Below, in pieces: positions 1 through 8,217 of a stretch of 64,000 nt of DNA. The position numbers were made by a program, and so were the translations under genes. The number at the start of each line of letters is the position of its first letter. Within the stretch, counting starts at the first letter, position 1. This DNA comes from Polynucleobacter sphagniphilus (GTDB lineage Bacteria; Pseudomonadota; Gammaproteobacteria; Burkholderiales; Burkholderiaceae). The stretch covers positions 124,001-188,000 of the forward strand of contig NZ_MPIY01000003.1 of NCBI RefSeq assembly GCF_001953355.1. The letters are read 5' to 3'. The notes below the pieces were generated by a model. That model was not told where the DNA came from. It did no database searches and was given only the letters and a program-made list of their open reading frames with translations.

Positions 1-1
1 T

Positions 2-484
2 ATTGAGGCAATCATCATAGCCACCCCCTCAGCGGGCTTAGCAGAGGATGTCCAAGTAGTCCCACTATTTGAAGATCGCCTGTTCTTAGCCTCCTCAAAA
101 GGGCGGCAGCCTGCAAATCCACAGGCAGATATGGCGCACTACAGGGAGGAAAAGTTTCTCACCCTGCATGATGGCTTCGCCACTACCTCTGGTTTTTATG
201 AGGTATTTGAACTAGCTGGCTTTAAGCCCAATCTGGTGATGAAGGTGGGGGATATTTTTTCTTTAATGAATATGGTTGCTAGTGGCATGGGGCGATCCAT
301 TCTCCCCGGGCGCGTTAAGGCTCTAATGGGGGATTCCATTGAATTTACCCCCTTGCTCGGCAGGTATGAGGTGGTGCAGCGTATTGCTCTGATGTACCTC
401 ACGGTTAACGAATCGAATCCAAATATTTTGGCTTTAGCAGCCGAAGCCCGCATGTTGCATCGCAATAATAATGTAATGCAATAA
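2..484 (+). CDS. LysR-family transcriptional regulator, C-terminal part (5' truncated by window edge)
   Basis: The frame is open from base 2 to the stop at 484, well upstream of the ATG at 131 in the ORF track, so this is the 3' part of a longer gene cut by the window edge. The visible ~160 residues resemble a LysR effector-binding domain: a stretch like 'PLFEDRLFLASSKG', then 'KFLTLHDGF', and the late 'MVASGMGRSILPGRV' that matches the usual 'VAAGLGISLLP' segment. The HTH is outside the window. It lies 133 bp upstream of, and co-directional with, the malonate genes, so it is the likely regulator of that operon (inference). The family call is good; the ligand is not shown. Confidence 0.8.
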   Translation: MEAIIIATPSAGLAEDVQVVPLFEDRLFLASSKGRQPANPQADMAHYREEKFLTLHDGFATTSGFYEVFELAGFKPNLVMKVGDIFSLMNMVASGMGRSILPGRVKALMGDSIEFTPLLGRYEVVQRIALMYLTVNESNPNILALAAEARMLHRNNNVMQ

Positions 485-500
485 ACTGGAATCTCAAATA

Positions 501-538
501 ATTAACTTTAAGTTAATGAATGGCAATAAAAGTTAATT
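501..538. promoter_or_regulatory. Candidate regulator site upstream of the malonate operon
   Basis: ATTAACTT-T-AAGTTAAT (501-517) is a perfect 8-bp inverted repeat with a 1-nt centre. A further half-site AAGTTAATT follows at 530-538. It sits about 80-115 bp upstream of the malonyl-CoA decarboxylase start, a normal place for an activator or repressor site. Binding by the adjacent LysR-type protein is inferred. Confidence 0.5.
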
Positions 539-617
539 GATTTCGCCTGCAATGATCCTTACATTAGATTTAATGAAGTAAATTCGTTTGGCACTCTTTT
601 TTGAGAGAACACAATAA

Positions 618-1922
618 ATGCTTGAAAAGTTAGCAAAAGCTCGTAATTTGGCCAAGGCAAATAATGCGATCAAACGCCTTATTTCTGAGCGCGGTGAATC
701 TAATGCTGTGAGTATGGCCGATGATGTTGTGAATAACTATCGCAAGCTAACCAGAGATCAGTACGTAGCATTTTTTACTTATCTTTTCGAGAAGTTAAAC
801 CCAGATGCCGCATCGGTGATGGAGGCTGCGCAAAATTTTGTTGCTGAAGCCAGTGCGCGTAATTACATTCGCCTACAAAAAGTTTCCGAGTCCCCTCGCC
901 AAGAATTATTTCGCCGCTTAAATCGCGCTAGCCAAGGTACGGCTGCGGTAGTGCAAATGCGTCGCGACCTATTGCAGATCTTGGATAAAAAACCTGAGCT
1001 TGCCGCAGTTGATTTTGATATGCGTCACTTACTCTCATCTTGGTTCAATCCTGGATTTCTAAAAATGCATCAGGTGGATTGGAAGTCCCCCGCAGAAGTA
1101 TTGGAGAAGTTGATTCAACACGAGGCGGTTCATGCGATTGATGGCTGGGATGATTTACGTCGCCGCTTACAGCCTGATCGTCGTTGCTTTGCATTCTTTC
1201 ATCCGCAACTTCCTAGCGAGCCTTTGATCTTTGTGGAAGTGGCGCTTTTGCCTGAGATTCCTACCGTCATTACGCCATTGGTTGATAAAAAAGCGGAGAC
1301 GCTCGATCAACCATCGCAATTTAAGGTTGCTGTTTTCTATTCGATCAGCAACTGTGAGCCCGGCTTACGCGGGGTTTCAATGGGCAACTTCCTCATCAAG
1401 CGTGTTGCAGAGACATTGCAAGCGGAGTTTCCAACACTCAAAACTTTTGTCACGCTTTCTCCTATTCCTGGATTTATGGATTGGGTGGCTGGCGGTGCCA
1501 ATTTAGGTGAGGGCGTTCCGGCAGAGCGCTTAAAGCCGGCCTTAAAAACTGCTAGAGACCAGGCGCTAGCGGTTCTCAAGCTAGAGACACAGTCTTGGAG
1601 CGAGCGCTTAAGCGCGGGATGGCATCCAGATCAGGCATCTGAAAAAGAAAAAGAGGCTTTGTTATGTCTAGCCAGCATCTATTTAGGGTTGGCTTCAACT
1701 GGGCGCTCAGGTAATCCAGTAGCTAAATTTCATCTGGGTAATGGTGCAAGGTTGCATCTCATTAATTGGGCGGGTGACTTATCTCGCAAAGGCTTGCGCC
1801 AGTCGGCTGGTTTGATGGTGAATTATTTGTATGACTTAAGTGCAGTAGAGGAGAATCATGAGCGTTTTTCCAATGGGGAAATCGTTTACTCAAAAGCAGT
1901 AGCGCGTTTAATGGCCAAATAG
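618..1922 (+). CDS. Malonyl-CoA decarboxylase (MLYCD family)
   Basis: 434 aa, full length for bacterial MLYCD-type enzymes. It would convert malonyl-CoA to acetyl-CoA and CO2, the last step of malonate catabolism. The N-terminal half is helical (the MCD_N-like part). The C-terminal catalytic part has 'FFHPQLPSEPLIFVEVAL', 'GVSMGNFLIKRV', the Ser-containing 'LSPIPGF' near residue 280 and 'ARLHLINWAGD' carrying the expected catalytic His. It is followed by a TRAP transporter and malonyl-CoA synthetase on the same strand, which together make a complete malonate uptake, activation and decarboxylation route. The ATG at 618 is kept although its Shine-Dalgarno sequence is weak. Confidence 0.93.
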   Translation: MLEKLAKARNLAKANNAIKRLISERGESNAVSMADDVVNNYRKLTRDQYVAFFTYLFEKLNPDAASVMEAAQNFVAEASARNYIRLQKVSESPRQELFRRLNRASQGTAAVVQMRRDLLQILDKKPELAAVDFDMRHLLSSWFNPGFLKMHQVDWKSPAEVLEKLIQHEAVHAIDGWDDLRRRLQPDRRCFAFFHPQLPSEPLIFVEVALLPEIPTVITPLVDKKAETLDQPSQFKVAVFYSISNCEPGLRGVSMGNFLIKRVAETLQAEFPTLKTFVTLSPIPGFMDWVAGGANLGEGVPAERLKPALKTARDQALAVLKLETQSWSERLSAGWHPDQASEKEKEALLCLASIYLGLASTGRSGNPVAKFHLGNGARLHLINWAGDLSRKGLRQSAGLMVNYLYDLSAVEENHERFSNGEIVYSKAVARLMAK

Positions 1923-2030
1923 CACCCAAAGAGGTGCTGGTCATAAGTGTTTAAAATGCCAGAAGTAGCAAATAAACAATCTTTATCCACATAAGATTGA
2001 ATTTAATAAAAAAAGTTTTAGGAGATCGCA

Positions 2031-3065
2031 ATGTCAGATACCAAAGAAATAAGTGAATTTCGTCGTCAAATCCTGCTTGGTGCCGCTGGCGCCTCTTTGT
2101 CTATGTATAACCTGCCCACTTGGGCGCAGGCAAATGCACGCAGTTTGAAAATTTCGCATCAGTTTCCAAGTGGAACTGATTTCCGTGACCGCCTATGCAA
2201 AAAATTTGCAGAAGAAGTGCAAAAAAAGACCGCTGGCGCATTAAAGTTCGAGGTCTATCCACAGTCCTCCCTGATGAAGACAAATGCGCAATTTAGCGCG
2301 CTACGTAAGGGTGCGCTGGATTTCTCTTTTTATCCTATGCCTTATGCAGGTGGCGAAGTGGTCGAAGCCAATATTGGTTTGATGCCTGCCTTAGTTACCA
2401 GCTATGAGCAGGGTGCGCGCTGGAAAAATGCTGAGGTAGGCAAAATCCTCACTAAGGTGCTTGAGTCAAAGGGGATTGTGATTGTGAGTTGGGTGTGGCA
2501 AGCTGGTGGCGTAGCTACCAAGACCGGCCCGATTATTGTTCCAGACGACATCAAGGGCGTGAAAGTACGTGGCGGCAGCCGTGAGTTTGATGCCATGCTC
2601 AAAGCTGCCGGCGGTTCAGTCATGACATCCATTCCTTCAAGCGAGGTCTACCAGGCTGTTCAAGCCGGTTCTTTGGAGGCTGCTTACACCTCATCTGCCA
2701 GTCTGATGTCATTCAAATTGGCCGAGCTTACAAAAAATTACACCAGCGCAAAGAACAAATCCTACTGGTATATGTTGGAGCCGTTACTAATGTCTAAGAT
2801 GGTCTTTGATTCATTGCCTCAGAACCAGCGCGACATCATCATGTCTGTCGGTGCAGATATGGAGAAGTACGGTACACAGCAGGCTAAGTTGGATGATATT
2901 GATTGCGCTGTTGCGTTTGCAAAAGCGGGTAACAAGGTCTATGACATTGATTCCGCTGCTGTCGATAAATGGAAGGCTATCGCAAAAGTATCTGCATGGA
3001 AGGAATTTTCTGATCGTAATGAAACCTGCGCAGCAATGATGCGTTCTGCCGAAGCAATCTCATAA
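2031..3065 (+). CDS. TRAP transporter substrate-binding protein (DctP type), probably malonate
   Basis: 344 aa periplasmic solute-binding protein of a TRAP transporter. The N terminus has an RR-containing signal ('FRRQILLGAAGASLS') ending near 'TWAQA', compatible with Tat export. Typical DctP segments follow: 'ISHQFPSGTDFRDRL', 'GVKVRGGSREFDAML' and 'IPSSEVYQAVQAGSLEAA'. The start is preceded by AGGAGATCGC. The stop abuts the DctQ gene (1-bp gap), so the three TRAP genes form one unit. Malonate as substrate is inferred from the flanking malonyl-CoA decarboxylase and synthetase. Malonate TRAP systems (MatPQM) are known in alpha-proteobacteria. Confidence 0.9.
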   Translation: MSDTKEISEFRRQILLGAAGASLSMYNLPTWAQANARSLKISHQFPSGTDFRDRLCKKFAEEVQKKTAGALKFEVYPQSSLMKTNAQFSALRKGALDFSFYPMPYAGGEVVEANIGLMPALVTSYEQGARWKNAEVGKILTKVLESKGIVIVSWVWQAGGVATKTGPIIVPDDIKGVKVRGGSREFDAMLKAAGGSVMTSIPSSEVYQAVQAGSLEAAYTSSASLMSFKLAELTKNYTSAKNKSYWYMLEPLLMSKMVFDSLPQNQRDIIMSVGADMEKYGTQQAKLDDIDCAVAFAKAGNKVYDIDSAAVDKWKAIAKVSAWKEFSDRNETCAAMMRSAEAIS

Positions 3066-3066
3066 T

Positions 3067-3582
3067 ATGAAGCTCTTTATCCTGCTTGACCGATGGATGT
3101 CGGTGTTAAATAAGTTTTTAATGCTTTTGGGATCAGTGGCCCTGATGGTATCGGCCCTGATTTTGAGCTACAGCGTCTTATCCCGCGGGCTCTTTCATGC
3201 AGCAAATGATTGGCAGGATGAAGCAGCTTTATTTTGTTTGGTAGGCGTCACTTTTCTTTGCAGCTCTTATGTGCAAGAAAAGCGGGGGCATATTGGTATT
3301 TCAGCAATAGAAGGTTTATTGCCTCATCCAGTCAATCAGGTCAGGGGAGTCATCATTGATGTGATCTCCTGCCTTTTCTTTGGATTCTTTTCCATCAAGA
3401 CTTGGAATTTGCTAGTTGAAGCTTGGGTTGATGGGCAGGTGACGAATTCCACTTGGGCGCCTTCCCTTTGGATTCCATACTCAATGATGTTTGCGGGGAT
3501 GTGTTTATTGACCTTCCAAATTTTTTTACAAATATTTGTCAGAAAACCAGTTGTCTCTGACCTAGTTGGTGGAGGTCACTGA
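3067..3582 (+). CDS. TRAP transporter small permease (DctQ type)
   Basis: 171 aa with four hydrophobic segments, as expected for DctQ. The motif 'ANDWQDEAALFCLVGVTFLCSSYVQEKRGHIGI' after the second segment is the characteristic DctQ signature. The gene begins one base after the dctP-like stop and ends two bases before the dctM-like start, so it is translationally coupled to both. It forms the inner-membrane complex with the large permease; substrate inferred to be malonate from context. Confidence 0.88.
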   Translation: MKLFILLDRWMSVLNKFLMLLGSVALMVSALILSYSVLSRGLFHAANDWQDEAALFCLVGVTFLCSSYVQEKRGHIGISAIEGLLPHPVNQVRGVIIDVISCLFFGFFSIKTWNLLVEAWVDGQVTNSTWAPSLWIPYSMMFAGMCLLTFQIFLQIFVRKPVVSDLVGGGH

Positions 3583-3584
3583 GC

Positions 3585-4940
3585 ATGTCTGTATTAACTA
3601 TTGGTATTTTGTTTGGCCTTGTAACACTCCTGATTATGTTTTCAGGAATATCCATCGCATTTGCCTTGGGTATTGTTGCAATTATTTTTATGTACTTCTT
3701 TATGCCCGCATCCTCTTTGGATACGGTGGCGTTGAATGTATATGAGGAGATGTCTAGTATCACCTTAATGTCTATTCCGCTCTTTATCTTGAAGGGTGCG
3801 GCTATTGGACGCTCCAGGGCTGGTAAAGATTTGTACGATGCTCTCCATGTGTGGATGGGTAAGATACCTGGTGGTTTGGGTGTGGCAAACGTGTTTGCAT
3901 GTGCTTTGTTTGCGGCAATGGCCGGATCAAGTCCTGCTACTTGCTCAGCAATTGGTAGTGCTGGCATCCCGGAGATGCGTAAGCGGGGTTACTCCCCAGG
4001 TTTTGCAGCGGGGATCATTGCTGCAGGAGGCACCTTGGGTATTTTATTGCCACCATCTATCACCATGATTTTGTATTCAGTTGCATCAGAGCAATCATTG
4101 GGTAGGTTATTCCTGGCGGCGATTGGTCCAGGCGTCATGTTGGTAATCTTCTTTGCTGCATACACTATCTATCGTTATAAAAAAGAATATGCCCGTGCTT
4201 ATGAGGCTTACAACGTTGGTGCTCCATCTGCCCCCATCTTGGAGCGTCAGACATACACCATGCAACAAAAAATTAGCGCATTGCCACGCGTTTTGCCGTT
4301 CTTGATTTTGTTGATTGGTGTCATGGTGGCTCTGTATGGTGGTTATGCTACCCCTGCAGAGACAGCCGGACTGGGCGCCGTTTTTGCATTCTTGCTTATT
4401 GCCGTTATTTATCGCATGTGGCGTTTCAAAGACCTGTACCCATTGTTAGATGTCAGTATTCGTGAGTCGGCGATGTTGATGTTCATTATTGGCATGTCTT
4501 TGTTGTTTGCCAACGTCATGAGTTATCTGCACTTGAGCCAATCAGCCGCCCAAGCGATTGTTGATTTACACACTTCTCGCTGGCTTTTGCTGACTGCAGT
4601 GCTGCTGATGGTGATCTTCTTGGGCTTTTTCTTGCCTCCAGTCTCCATCATTTTGATGACGTCCCCGATTTTCTTGCCTCCGCTACGTGCTGCAGGATTT
4701 GATTTGGTTTGGTTTGGAGTGGTGATGACTATCATCATGGAGACTGGCCTGATACATCCTCCGGTAGGACTGAATATTTTTGTGATTAAAAATATTGCCC
4801 CCGACATTACTTTGAAAGAAATTATTTACGGTGTGATGCCATTTGTGGCCATCATGATTTTCTCTGTAATTCTTCTATGCATCTTCCCCGAAATTGCTAC
4901 AGGTCTATCTGACTGGGTAATGGGGCCTCCATTGGTATAA
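3585..4940 (+). CDS. TRAP transporter large permease (DctM type)
   Basis: 451 aa, very hydrophobic with about a dozen membrane segments, normal length for DctM. Typical motifs: 'FAAMAGSSPATCSAIGSAGIPEMRKRGY' in the first half, 'GGTLGILLPPSITMILY', and 'PPVSIILMTSPIFLPPL' plus 'METGLIHPPVGLNIFVI' in the second. It is the Na+-coupled transport subunit. It lies two bases after the DctQ gene and 26 bp before the synthetase gene, so all five genes are probably one transcript. Confidence 0.9.
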   Translation: MSVLTIGILFGLVTLLIMFSGISIAFALGIVAIIFMYFFMPASSLDTVALNVYEEMSSITLMSIPLFILKGAAIGRSRAGKDLYDALHVWMGKIPGGLGVANVFACALFAAMAGSSPATCSAIGSAGIPEMRKRGYSPGFAAGIIAAGGTLGILLPPSITMILYSVASEQSLGRLFLAAIGPGVMLVIFFAAYTIYRYKKEYARAYEAYNVGAPSAPILERQTYTMQQKISALPRVLPFLILLIGVMVALYGGYATPAETAGLGAVFAFLLIAVIYRMWRFKDLYPLLDVSIRESAMLMFIIGMSLLFANVMSYLHLSQSAAQAIVDLHTSRWLLLTAVLLMVIFLGFFLPPVSIILMTSPIFLPPLRAAGFDLVWFGVVMTIIMETGLIHPPVGLNIFVIKNIAPDITLKEIIYGVMPFVAIMIFSVILLCIFPEIATGLSDWVMGPPLV

Positions 4941-4966
4941 AAAATCAGTATTTAAGGAATGTATTT

Positions 4967-6490
4967 ATGAATTTGTATTCAATCTTGGAAAAAGGTTTTC
5001 CAAAAGATAAACAGTCATGCGCCCTCGAAACGCATGATGGCCTTTATTACTCTTGGAGTGATTTGGAGCGTGCCACTGCAAAGATGGCTAATTTGCTCAA
5101 AAGCCTTAAATTGCCCAAGGGTTCGCGTGTAGCGGTACAAGTTGAAAAATCGCCAGAGGCCCTTTTTCTTTATCTTGCTACGATTCGCGCAGGGTATGTA
5201 TATCTTCCATTGAATACGGCTTACCAGGCTGCTGAGATTGGGTACTTCCTTGAGAATGCTGAGCCGGCTGTAGTGGTCTGTAGTAGCAAGAACTTCTCAT
5301 GGGTTTCGAAAACAGCGTTCAAGGCAGGTACTCAGCATGTCTTCACCTTAGATGAGAACCGTACCGGTACATTATTGGAGCGTGCTGGTGCTCAAAGCGA
5401 CAGATTCAAGACGGCAACAGTAAAAGAAGATGATTTGGCCGCCATCCTCTACACCTCCGGCACAACCGGGCGTAGTAAGGGTGCGATGTTGACCCATAAG
5501 AACCTGAGCAGCAATGCCAAGGTTTTGCAGAAGTTCTGGGGTTGGAAAAAAGGCGATGTGTTGCTACATGCCCTACCTATTTTTCATGTGCACGGATTGT
5601 TTGTGGCTGCTCATGGCGCCCTGATCAATGGTAGCAAGATGATTTGGTTGCCACGCCTAGATACAGCACAGTTAATTCATTACATGCCTAAATCCACTGT
5701 GATGATGGGCGTGCCCACTTTCTACGTACGTTTATTGGCTGATAAGGGCTTTACTAAAGAAGTGACTCGCAATATGCGTCTCTTTGTTTCTGGTTCGGCA
5801 CCTTTATTGACTGAAACATTTAACTCATTTATTGAGCGCACTGGACAGTCCATTCTGGAGCGCTACGGCATGAGTGAGACCGTGATGTTAGTCTCCAACC
5901 CCTATAAGGGTAAGCGTGTGGGCGGCTCAGTTGGCTTGCCATTACCAGGCGTCAAAGTACGTGTGGTCAATGAAAACAATAAGCCATGTGGAGTCGATGA
6001 GATTGGTAACGTTCAAGTCAAAGGCCCGAATGTATTTGCAGGTTACTGGCGCATGCCCGAAAAAACTGCCGAAGAATTTACTAAGGATGGTTGGTTTAAA
6101 ACCGGCGACGTTGGTCGCTGGGGTGGTGATGCCAATGGCGGCAAAGCACCCAAAGATTACCTGTGCATTGTTGGCCGTAGTAAGGATTTGATTATTTCAG
6201 GTGGCTATAACGTCTATCCAAAAGAAATCGAGAGCTTTATTGATGATATGGATGGGGTGGATGAAAGCGCCGTGATTGGTATTCCGCATCCTGATTTTGG
6301 CGAAGCGGTGATGGCTGTTGTAGTTCCTAAGGCAGGGGCAAAATTGGATGCCCAAGCGATGATTGCTACCTTGAAAACACAAATTGCTAATTTCAAAATT
6401 CCAAAGCGTTTAGAAATCGTGGCAGATTTGCCGCGCAACGCAATGGGTAAGGTACAGAAAAATATCTTGCGTCAGCAGTACACTAACTAA
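4967..6490 (+). CDS. matB: Malonyl-CoA synthetase (acyl-CoA synthetase superfamily)
   Basis: 507 aa AMP-forming ligase that would activate imported malonate to malonyl-CoA. Motifs in order: 'ILYTSGTTGRSKGAMLTH' (phosphate-binding loop, about residue 163), 'ERYGMSET', 'GWFKTGDVG', hinge 'GRSKDLIISGGYNVYPKEIE', and the C-terminal catalytic Lys in 'PRNAMGKVQKN'. Length and motif spelling match MatB rather than long-chain acyl-CoA ligases, and the position after the TRAP and decarboxylase genes supports malonate. The last 4 bp overlap the convergent TauE/SafE gene. No terminator is visible between them. Confidence 0.9.
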   Translation: MNLYSILEKGFPKDKQSCALETHDGLYYSWSDLERATAKMANLLKSLKLPKGSRVAVQVEKSPEALFLYLATIRAGYVYLPLNTAYQAAEIGYFLENAEPAVVVCSSKNFSWVSKTAFKAGTQHVFTLDENRTGTLLERAGAQSDRFKTATVKEDDLAAILYTSGTTGRSKGAMLTHKNLSSNAKVLQKFWGWKKGDVLLHALPIFHVHGLFVAAHGALINGSKMIWLPRLDTAQLIHYMPKSTVMMGVPTFYVRLLADKGFTKEVTRNMRLFVSGSAPLLTETFNSFIERTGQSILERYGMSETVMLVSNPYKGKRVGGSVGLPLPGVKVRVVNENNKPCGVDEIGNVQVKGPNVFAGYWRMPEKTAEEFTKDGWFKTGDVGRWGGDANGGKAPKDYLCIVGRSKDLIISGGYNVYPKEIESFIDDMDGVDESAVIGIPHPDFGEAVMAVVVPKAGAKLDAQAMIATLKTQIANFKIPKRLEIVADLPRNAMGKVQKNILRQQYTN

Positions 6491-7305
6491 AAGCCAAAGG
6501 CCTTGCGGCTTTCATTAAACATGAAGGCGGCAAGGCAAAATAGCATTACGCCAAAAATCCGTTTCAGTTGCACTACATCTAATTTTCTAGCCATCTTTGC
6601 ACCGATGGGCGCCGTAAAGATGCTGACAATAACAATGCACGCAACTGCTGGCGCGTAAACATACCCTAGAGAACCTGCCGGTAAATTTGGAAGACCCCAG
6701 CTTCCATACATGTACCCAATAGTCGCTGCAGCTGCTATCGGAAAGCCCAACCCAGATGAGCTTGCCATTGCCGTATGGGGCTTCACATTGCACCAGAGCA
6801 TAAACGGTACGGTAATGAATGCGCCACCTGCGCCCACCAAGCTGGCGAGCATACCTACACACAGTCCAAATAAAAACAAGCCAATTGGACCAGGCAAATT
6901 ACGCCCGGCAGTAGGTTTTTTATTCAAAATCATCTGCACTGCAGAGTAAACGATAAAAATAGCGAAAAATAGGGATAGCCAAGAAGTGTTGATGGCCTCA
7001 AAAATTTTGCTACCTCCAACCAGGCCGCCAACCACCATGCCAGGGCTTAATGCGGCAACCAGCTTCCAGTCAATCGAGCTGTGTTTATGGTGCGCCCAAA
7101 TGGCGGAAGAGGTTGTAAAGAGGATGGTTGCCATACCGGTGGCAATGGCCATATGAACAATCAGTTCTTGCTGAAACCCCAAGTGATTGAAGACCAAAAT
7201 CATGAAGGGAACCAAGATCATCCCACCACCAATGCCTAATAGGCCAGCTAGAAAGCCAGAGATGCTACCGCACAGTAGAAGTAAAGTGATATCACTTAGG
7301 TACAT
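6487..7305 (-). CDS. TauE/SafE family membrane permease (sulfite exporter family)
   Basis: 272 aa, about eight membrane segments. The family signatures are the N-terminal glycine-rich 'GFLAGLLGIGGGMILVPFM' and its internal repeat 'GMLASLVGAGGAFITVPFM', which mark the two-fold repeat of TauE/SafE proteins. The substrate cannot be read from the sequence; relatives export sulfite, sulfoacetate or other organosulfonates. It is downstream of zapA and 6S RNA on the same strand and overlaps the end of matB by 4 bp tail to tail. Confidence 0.85.
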   Translation of the reverse strand: MYLSDITLLLLCGSISGFLAGLLGIGGGMILVPFMILVFNHLGFQQELIVHMAIATGMATILFTTSSAIWAHHKHSSIDWKLVAALSPGMVVGGLVGGSKIFEAINTSWLSLFFAIFIVYSAVQMILNKKPTAGRNLPGPIGLFLFGLCVGMLASLVGAGGAFITVPFMLWCNVKPHTAMASSSGLGFPIAAAATIGYMYGSWGLPNLPAGSLGYVYAPAVACIVIVSIFTAPIGAKMARKLDVVQLKRIFGVMLFCLAAFMFNESRKAFGF

Positions 7306-7311
7306 GAATTC

Positions 7312-7490
7312 CCCGCCTTGGCCGCTAGGCCGTCATCCTGAACCCTAGGGTTCAAGGTGGAACGGCTACTCTGCTTCGGGTGCATTAAGGGTCTCAGGGA
7401 GTGAACAGCTCGAGGCTGCCACTGTAAGACATCAAAACGCTCACGCCCACAAGGTAAAGATCGTTCCTGATGCTTGCGCATCGGTTCAAG
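7312..7490 (-). ncRNA. ssrS: 6S RNA
   Basis: Read on the minus strand, the gap between zapA and the TauE gene is a 6S RNA. It contains the near-invariant 3' part CCACCTTGAACCCTAGGGTT then CAGGATGACGGCCTAGCGG, matching the E. coli CACCTTGAACCAAGGGTTCAAGGG region. A central bulge-like stretch with CCCTGAGACC and a 5' hairpin GATGCGCAAGCATC are also present. Location directly behind zapA is the conserved place in beta- and gamma-proteobacteria. The 5' end overlaps or abuts the zapA stop. Ends are approximate. The ORF 7296..7481 in the track lies inside this RNA and is not a protein gene. 6S RNA binds sigma-70 RNA polymerase in stationary phase (known for the family). Confidence 0.85.
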
Positions 7491-7845
7491 GAACTATTGG
7501 CCTTGGCGAGCCAGGCAGGGAAAGGGTTTGCATCAAAGTATCTACCTGATCTTCTAGCGATCGAATCTCATCATGAAGACGAGAGATTTCTTCAGAGTTG
7601 AGATTGGTAGTGCTTTGGTCTTGCGAAGGTTGTGCGCTTGCTTGCAAGGTAATGAGATCGCCTGCAATTTTAAGAGCGGCCATCATGCTGGCGCGTTCAA
7701 TACTGCGATTGCCGCCATTGATAGCAAGTTTGATTTGTTCATCCACTAAAGTGCAGGCAGCGCGCAACAGCGGTTCATGCTCGGCGCTAGTGGCCAAGGT
7801 AATTTTTTGACCGGCGAGAGTTACCTCAATGCGTTGTTGGCTCAT
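7486..7845 (-). CDS. zapA: Cell division protein ZapA
   Basis: 119 aa from the ATG at 7845 ('MSQQRIEVTLAGQKITLAT'). This start is preferred over the track start at 7884 because it follows AGAGGATGACA and begins exactly at the family N terminus. ZapA binds and bundles FtsZ at the division site. The N-terminal domain is followed by a C-terminal coiled-coil ('LNSEEISRLHDEIRSLEDQVDTLMQTL'). It overlaps the end of the upstream ZapB-like gene (stop at 7826), so the pair is translationally coupled. 6S RNA follows at once. Confidence 0.88.
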   Translation of the reverse strand: MSQQRIEVTLAGQKITLATSAEHEPLLRAACTLVDEQIKLAINGGNRSIERASMMAALKIAGDLITLQASAQPSQDQSTTNLNSEEISRLHDEIRSLEDQVDTLMQTLSLPGSPRPIVP

Positions 7846-8068
7846 TGTCATCCTCTGGATTGGTTGGGGCAACCGCTTCGCCAAGTAAGTTCAGCTGGCG
7901 GCCATCGCTTTGTTCTGGCAGGCGACTCAAAATATGTTGTATGCGTTTTTGCGCATCTTCAATTTTGTTCTCGAGTTGAGTACGATCTAGATTGAGTTTT
8001 TTAACCGCTTCAGTGGCCAGGGCAATTTTTTCAGCCACGCGCGCAATGACAGCACTTAAGTTATCCAT
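7826..8068 (-). CDS. ZapB-like small coiled-coil protein
   Basis: About 80 aa from the ATG at 8068 ('MDNLSAVIARVAEKIALAT'), which has GAGG five bases upstream. The track start at 8107 is 13 codons further up and less likely. The protein is a single amphipathic helix/coiled-coil ('AVKKLNLDRTQLENKIEDAQKRIQHILSRL') with an acidic tail. Small coiled-coil proteins directly upstream of zapA in beta-proteobacteria are usually annotated as cell division protein ZapB-like or TIGR02449-family. Function is inferred from shape and the coupling to zapA. Confidence 0.7.
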   Translation of the reverse strand: MDNLSAVIARVAEKIALATEAVKKLNLDRTQLENKIEDAQKRIQHILSRLPEQSDGRQLNLLGEAVAPTNPEDDNEPTTH

Positions 8069-8188
8069 AGTTACCTCGTTTGGGGAATGAGGGGTTTGCT
8101 CGATCATATTGGCATTGTAGCCTTAGGAAAAGCTCTTGGCAGGAGGCCGACCCCCCTGGCAACATTGGACTATGTTTTTCTTTAGGGA

Positions 8189-8210
8189 AGGGCCCCTAAA
8201 TAGGGGTCCT
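8189..8210 (-). terminator. Possible weak terminator behind btuB
   Basis: On the minus strand, AGGACCCC-TATTT-AGGGGCCCT folds into an 8-bp stem with one mismatch just after the btuB stop, followed by TTCCCTAAAGAAAAAC rather than a clean U-run. It could end the btuB transcript, but the tail is poor. Confidence 0.35.
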
Positions 8211-8217
8211 TAGAGGT

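Noticed and set aside
7296-7481. 61-aa minus-strand ORF between zapA and the TauE gene
   Set aside because: It lies inside the 6S RNA gene and has no protein features.
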